A DNA stretch of 64,000 bases from an uncultured Bacilli bacterium (GTDB lineage: Bacteria; Bacillota_I; Bacilli_A; RF39; UBA660). Location: the NCBI GenBank assembly GCA_910588025.1, contig CAJUQG010000004.1, positions 1 to 64,000 on the forward strand, written 5' to 3'. Both the position numbers and the translations under genes were made by a program. The notes beneath the pieces were generated by a model. The model saw only the letters and a list, made by a program, of their open reading frames with translations. It had not been told where the DNA came from and did no database searches. This document shows, piece after piece, positions 63,605 to 64,000 of the stretch (positions within the stretch are counted from its first letter, which is position 1; every line of letters begins with the position of its first letter).

Positions 63605-64000
63605 ATGAAAAAAGCCAAATTAAAAAATAGCAAATGGATCAAACCGAAAGTATCAACTATTTTAACTATGATACTTCTTTCTATTTGCTTTTTTAGTGGC
63701 ATCATTTTGCTAAAATTTAATCAAAATGTAACTCCAAAATTAATCGAAGTAGCTTCCAAAAACTTAGAAAAATTAACATTTAATCTTTTTAATAACTATA
63801 ACATAATGACCCAATTAGACGATGACATAGCAGGCAATATTTTAAATATTCATCATAATAATAAAGGAGAAATTATTAATATAAGTTACAATACCAAAAA
63901 TGCTTATCATATTGCCAATTTACTCGCAAATCGGATCAAAAATGATTTTAATGCAATTGAAAATGGTAAATTAAACATTGAATATTATGATCAAGAACTT
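63605..64000 (+). CDS. yunB: YunB-like sporulation protein, partial (runs off the window)
   Basis: The reading frame from ATG 63605 stays open to the end of the window (132 codons). N-terminal membrane helix (about 15-40), then NVTPKLIEVASKNLEKL and NNKGEIINISYNTKNA, which match the layout of B. subtilis YunB (anchor, PVL...I, 'DENGNLTTIDFNT'). YunB is needed for proper sporulation in B. subtilis. The match is by pattern, not alignment. The 3' end is not visible. Confidence 0.6.
   Translation, partial: MKKAKLKNSKWIKPKVSTILTMILLSICFFSGIILLKFNQNVTPKLIEVASKNLEKLTFNLFNNYNIMTQLDDDIAGNILNIHHNNKGEIINISYNTKNAYHIANLLANRIKNDFNAIENGKLNIEYYDQEL

Overview
The window is a 64 kb piece of an AT-rich (roughly 30% GC) Bacillota chromosome. 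Genes are tightly packed, TGG encodes Trp and TGA is used as a stop, so the code is table 11. Ku with LigD-type enzymes, YtaF-like and YunB-like sporulation proteins, a DUF1292 (YrzB) protein, PduL, a 2-hydroxyacyl-CoA dehydratase activase-like giant and AddAB together suggest an anaerobic, probably spore-forming low-GC member of Bacilli near the Erysipelotrichales/uncultured gut Bacilli. No rRNA or other decisive marker is present, so the taxon is an inference.

Layout. 0-3.6 kb: mutY, a RelQ-like alarmone synthetase, a Nudix hydrolase and tRNA-Gly. 3.8-6.9 kb: a bacterial NHEJ operon (ku, stand-alone LigD-type ligase, PE-Pol protein) behind a sigma-G-like promoter. 7.0-15 kb: a surface-glycan operon with an ABC exporter pair, a double GT2 glycosyltransferase, GtrA, GtrB and two polytopic glycosyltransferases. 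15-19 kb: two exported proteins, a ZIP transporter, a patatin and YebC. 19.1-23.4 kb: a 1408-residue activase-like protein. 23.4-27.1 kb: an OmpR-family two-component system with 11-bp direct repeats at both ends, a small multidrug-export-like protein, a degenerate phosphoglycerate-mutase homologue and a zinc ribbon. 27.1-31.4 kb: pduL, dusB, ytaF, tRNA-Asn and a secreted CAP-domain protein. 31.4-36.3 kb: a MarR/ABC exporter operon and a PadR/HAAS operon, each with a palindromic operator in its promoter, separated by a candidate small RNA. 36.3-40 kb: a lone ClpB-D1-like AAA+ protein, a DapB-like dehydrogenase and a polysaccharide deacetylase.

40.1-42.4 kb: tRNA-His followed by accessory DNA holding a very acidic 32-residue ORF and a predicted AIPR-family abortive-infection nuclease. 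42.4-46 kb, minus strand: a radical SAM/HhH DNA repair or modification protein, its TIGR03915/DUF4130-type partner and a highly divergent GroEL paralogue, with all three reading frames overlapping. 46-54.6 kb: a ComEC-like MBL hydrolase with DUF3006, TspO, compact AddB/AddA and a Ppx-like protein. 54.6-59 kb: a glutamine-amidotransferase-fold hydrolase and an operon of Spx/ArsC-like, unknown, SDR, unknown and YnbB-like PLP proteins. 59-64 kb: a fragment of a lectin-like surface/variable protein, DUF1292, a membrane-anchored muramidase-like protein, two pseudouridine synthases, a ferredoxin with a Cys/His-rich tail, a tail-anchored unknown and the start of a YunB-like gene.

The observations most worth following are the GroEL paralogue embedded in the radical SAM DNA-repair operon, the AIPR gene beside tRNA-His, the candidate sRNA at about 34272-34400, the 11-bp repeat array downstream of the histidine kinase, and the paired self-regulating palindromes of MarR and PadR.
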